Shown here: positions 4,788-5,637 of the stretch, in pieces
How the letters are laid out: the number at the start of each line of letters is the position of its first letter
Position numbering within the stretch: the first letter of the stretch is position 1
DNA from: Lachnoclostridium sp. UBA739
Lineage (GTDB): Bacteria > Bacillota_A > Clostridia > Lachnospirales > Lachnospiraceae
Length of the DNA stretch: 5,637 nucleotides
Assembly: GCA_002297865.1 (NCBI GenBank)
Contig: DBKX01000346.1
Location: 4,315-9,951 of the forward strand
Reading direction: 5' to 3'
Program-made: the position numbers and the translations under genes
The notes under the pieces: model-generated
Told to the model about the DNA's origin: nothing
Database searches by the model: none
What the model saw: the letters and a program-made list of their open reading frames with translations, nothing else

Positions 4788-4838
4788 ATGTCGGAATTTA
4801 ACTTAATATATATTCGGTTAAATTCTCGAAATACCTAA
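4788..4838 (+). CDS. Possible 16-codon leader peptide
   Basis: A tiny frame, MSEFNLIYIRLNSRNT, begins at 4788, 9 nt after AAAGGA (4773-4778), the best ribosome binding site in this gap. It ends with TAA at 4836-4838, two bases before the next ATG at 4841, which has no ribosome binding site of its own. Most of its codons lie within the 32-bp palindrome (4794-4825). Translation of it could melt the hairpin and couple to the next gene. An alternative ATG at 4781 gives only six codons. It could equally be a remnant or a chance frame. Confidence 0.35.
   Translation: MSEFNLIYIRLNSRNT
4792..4827. promoter_or_regulatory. Inverted repeat IR2 / 32-bp palindrome, candidate operator
   Basis: GAATTTAAC (4794-4802) is exactly inverted as GTTAAATTC (4817-4825). 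The centre AATATATATT (4805-4814) is itself a palindrome on the same axis, so 28 of 32 bases are symmetric. The right arm extended to GTTAAATTCTC matches IR1 arms. The AT-rich centre could also serve as a -10 region (TATATT at 4809-4814) for plus-strand transcription, though no good -35 is visible. Confidence 0.5.
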
Positions 4839-4840
4839 AA

Positions 4841-5098
4841 ATGGAAAATATGAACAGAAAAAATGAATGCTTTTCTTATGATCTTCAAGATGTTTTAGTT
4901 GCATTCAATGCAGTTAAAAGAACATTGCAAAAAAGAAAATACTGCTACGATGAATGCGAGAGCCAAAAAATAAAAGAAATGTTTATTCAAACACTTGACA
5001 TTGATCTACTTACTTTATCAACGAAATTAATGACTTGGGTTTCTCACGGTCACAAAATGGAAGCGAGTGAAGATGATTTTAACGACTTACTTGAGTAG
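4841..5098 (+). CDS. Hypothetical helical protein (85 aa)
   Basis: An 85-residue (or 82 from the second ATG at 4850) soluble, mostly helical protein, with DLQDVLVAFNAVKRTLQKRKY (about 14-34), a Cys-containing turn CYDECESQ (35-42), a helix IKEMFIQTLDIDLLTLSTKLMTWV (44-67) and an acidic tail EASEDDFNDLLE. No strong ribosome binding site precedes 4841, while 4850 has only a weak GGA at 4843-4845; translation may be coupled to the short frame ending at 4838. It is followed by a gene with a good ribosome binding site 20 nt later. Composition is AT-rich like the rest of the right end. I do not recognise a family, and function is unknown. Confidence 0.65.
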   Translation: MENMNRKNECFSYDLQDVLVAFNAVKRTLQKRKYCYDECESQKIKEMFIQTLDIDLLTLSTKLMTWVSHGHKMEASEDDFNDLLE

Positions 5099-5117
5099 CA
5101 AAGGAGATTAGAACAAT

Positions 5118-5378
5118 ATGAACATGGATTCGATTGCGTTAAGAATTGTTAGAAAATATATTGAAGAACATTTAGAAAAAAATATTAATCTTTTTGATAG
5201 AGAACCGTACATTGTATGGAAGTGTAAGACACTTCAAAACTGGAAGTATTTAATGAGTACAGACTTACACGATGGGATGTATTACGAGCTTACATACAAT
5301 GGAGACAAAGAAGAGTGGTATTTGGATGCTTACAAGAAGTTTGAAAATAGATGCATTCCTACGGAGAGTGTAAAGTAA
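5118..5378 (+). CDS. DUF6275-like small phage protein
   Basis: An 86-residue protein with an N-terminal helix (SIALRIVRKYIEEHLEK), then VWKCKTLQNWKYLMSTDL (33-50), DGMYYELTYNGD (52-63) and YLDAYKKFENRCI (68-80). The VWxCKTLQNxK block followed by YYELTYNGD and DxYKKFxN is what I recognise as the DUF6275 family, small proteins widespread in Bacillota phages and prophages; no biochemical function is known to me. AAAGGAG at 5100-5106 precedes the ATG at 5118 by 11 nt. The TAA overlaps the ATG of the next gene (TAATG), so they are likely coupled. Family naming is from pattern memory and could be off. Confidence 0.8.
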   Translation: MNMDSIALRIVRKYIEEHLEKNINLFDREPYIVWKCKTLQNWKYLMSTDLHDGMYYELTYNGDKEEWYLDAYKKFENRCIPTESVK

Positions 5379-5637
5379 TGAACTATATAATAAATCCTAT
5401 TTGGTTTTACGTAATAGAAGTTTTGCAAAATATCAGAATGATATGTTTCGTATCATTGCTTATTATTTCAATTTACAGTGTGGGATCATACTTACTTTGC
5501 TTTGATGAATTTGAAGAGAATATCGTAGAAAAATTAGAAAAGAATAAGTGTATCCTCAAAAAAAATATAGTTATATTCATACTTCTGCTATCTGTATTGT
5601 CTATTCTTCCGAAAGAAGAGACATGTTACAAGATGAT
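5378..5637 (+). CDS. Two-helix membrane protein, partial (cut by window end)
   Basis: The frame opens MNYIINPIWFYVIEVLQNIR and runs off the window after 86 codons without a stop, so the C-terminus is missing. Two hydrophobic segments (about 20-41 and 62-77) flank a charged loop (CFDEFEENIVEKLEKNK), predicting a hairpin membrane protein. The block ILPKEETCYKM after the second helix resembles the IPSKETxYxM motif of a small membrane protein family common in Bacillota phages, of unknown function. Its ATG overlaps the preceding stop (TAATG), and GGAG at 5363-5366 is 11 nt upstream. Holin activity is conceivable from topology, but nothing specific supports it. Confidence 0.75.
   Translation, partial: MNYIINPIWFYVIEVLQNIRMICFVSLLIISIYSVGSYLLCFDEFEENIVEKLEKNKCILKKNIVIFILLLSVLSILPKEETCYKM

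Larger units (their letters stand above)
4718..4834 (+). repeat. 18-bp direct repeat pair (4718-4735 and 4817-4834)
   Basis: GTAAAGTTCTCAAAATAC at 4718-4735 and GTTAAATTCTCGAAATAC at 4817-4834 agree at 15 of 18 positions, spaced 99 bp. They include the right arms of IR1 and IR2 plus a shared AAATAC extension, and both are followed by an A-rich stretch. This suggests that the two inverted repeats arose by duplication or bind the same protein in the same orientation. Confidence 0.5.

Noticed and set aside
4695..4827. Reading IR1 and IR2 as attachment or dif-like crossover sites for the recombinase
   Set aside because: Spacers of 12 and 14 nt are longer than the 6-8 nt usual between tyrosine recombinase core arms, and the repeats overlap a promoter; operators explain them better.

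Overview
The window is a stretch of the early (DNA-replication) region of a temperate-type phage or prophage of a low-GC Gram-positive host (Bacillota). The support is the dense chain of small genes with strong AGGAGG-type ribosome binding sites and ATGA stop/start overlaps, an SSB ending in an acidic DDLPY tail, a replisome-organizer protein, a phage dUTPase, a Lar-like zinc-ribbon protein, a small tyrosine recombinase and several small families typical of Bacillota phages. I cannot name the host or tell an integrated prophage from a free phage. No structural, lysis, tRNA, rRNA or CRISPR features are present.

Positions 45-4112 form one plus-strand operon-like block. In order it encodes a one-helix membrane protein, a coiled-coil peptide (55 aa), an unrecognised 89-aa protein, SSB, the replisome organizer, dUTPase, a second small membrane protein, a zinc-ribbon protein, a tyrosine recombinase without an N-terminal arm, a small HTH-like protein, a small beta-rich protein and an unrecognised 67-aa protein. 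Inside the organizer gene (1351-1410) lie five tandem 12-bp repeats in exact register, followed by a stretch about 80% AT. This arrangement strongly suggests the phage replication origin, as in the lambda O gene. SSB, organizer and iterons form the replication core, dUTPase guards the nucleotide pool, and the zinc-ribbon protein ends in a consensus sliding-clamp-binding pentapeptide (QLSLF).

Positions 4092-4664 hold the only minus-strand gene, a 190-aa protein with its own promoter and ribosome binding site and about 30% GC. It overlaps the end of the plus-strand operon tail to tail and looks like a cargo (moron or accessory) gene. Its start faces a control region (4677-4840) holding two related inverted repeats, a 14-of-16 palindrome and a possible 16-codon leader peptide, which suggests divergent regulated promoters.

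Positions 4841-5637 resume plus-strand small phage genes: an unrecognised helical protein, a DUF6275-like protein and a two-helix membrane protein cut by the window end. From about 3950 onward most of the sequence is more AT-rich than the left part, suggesting a mosaic junction.
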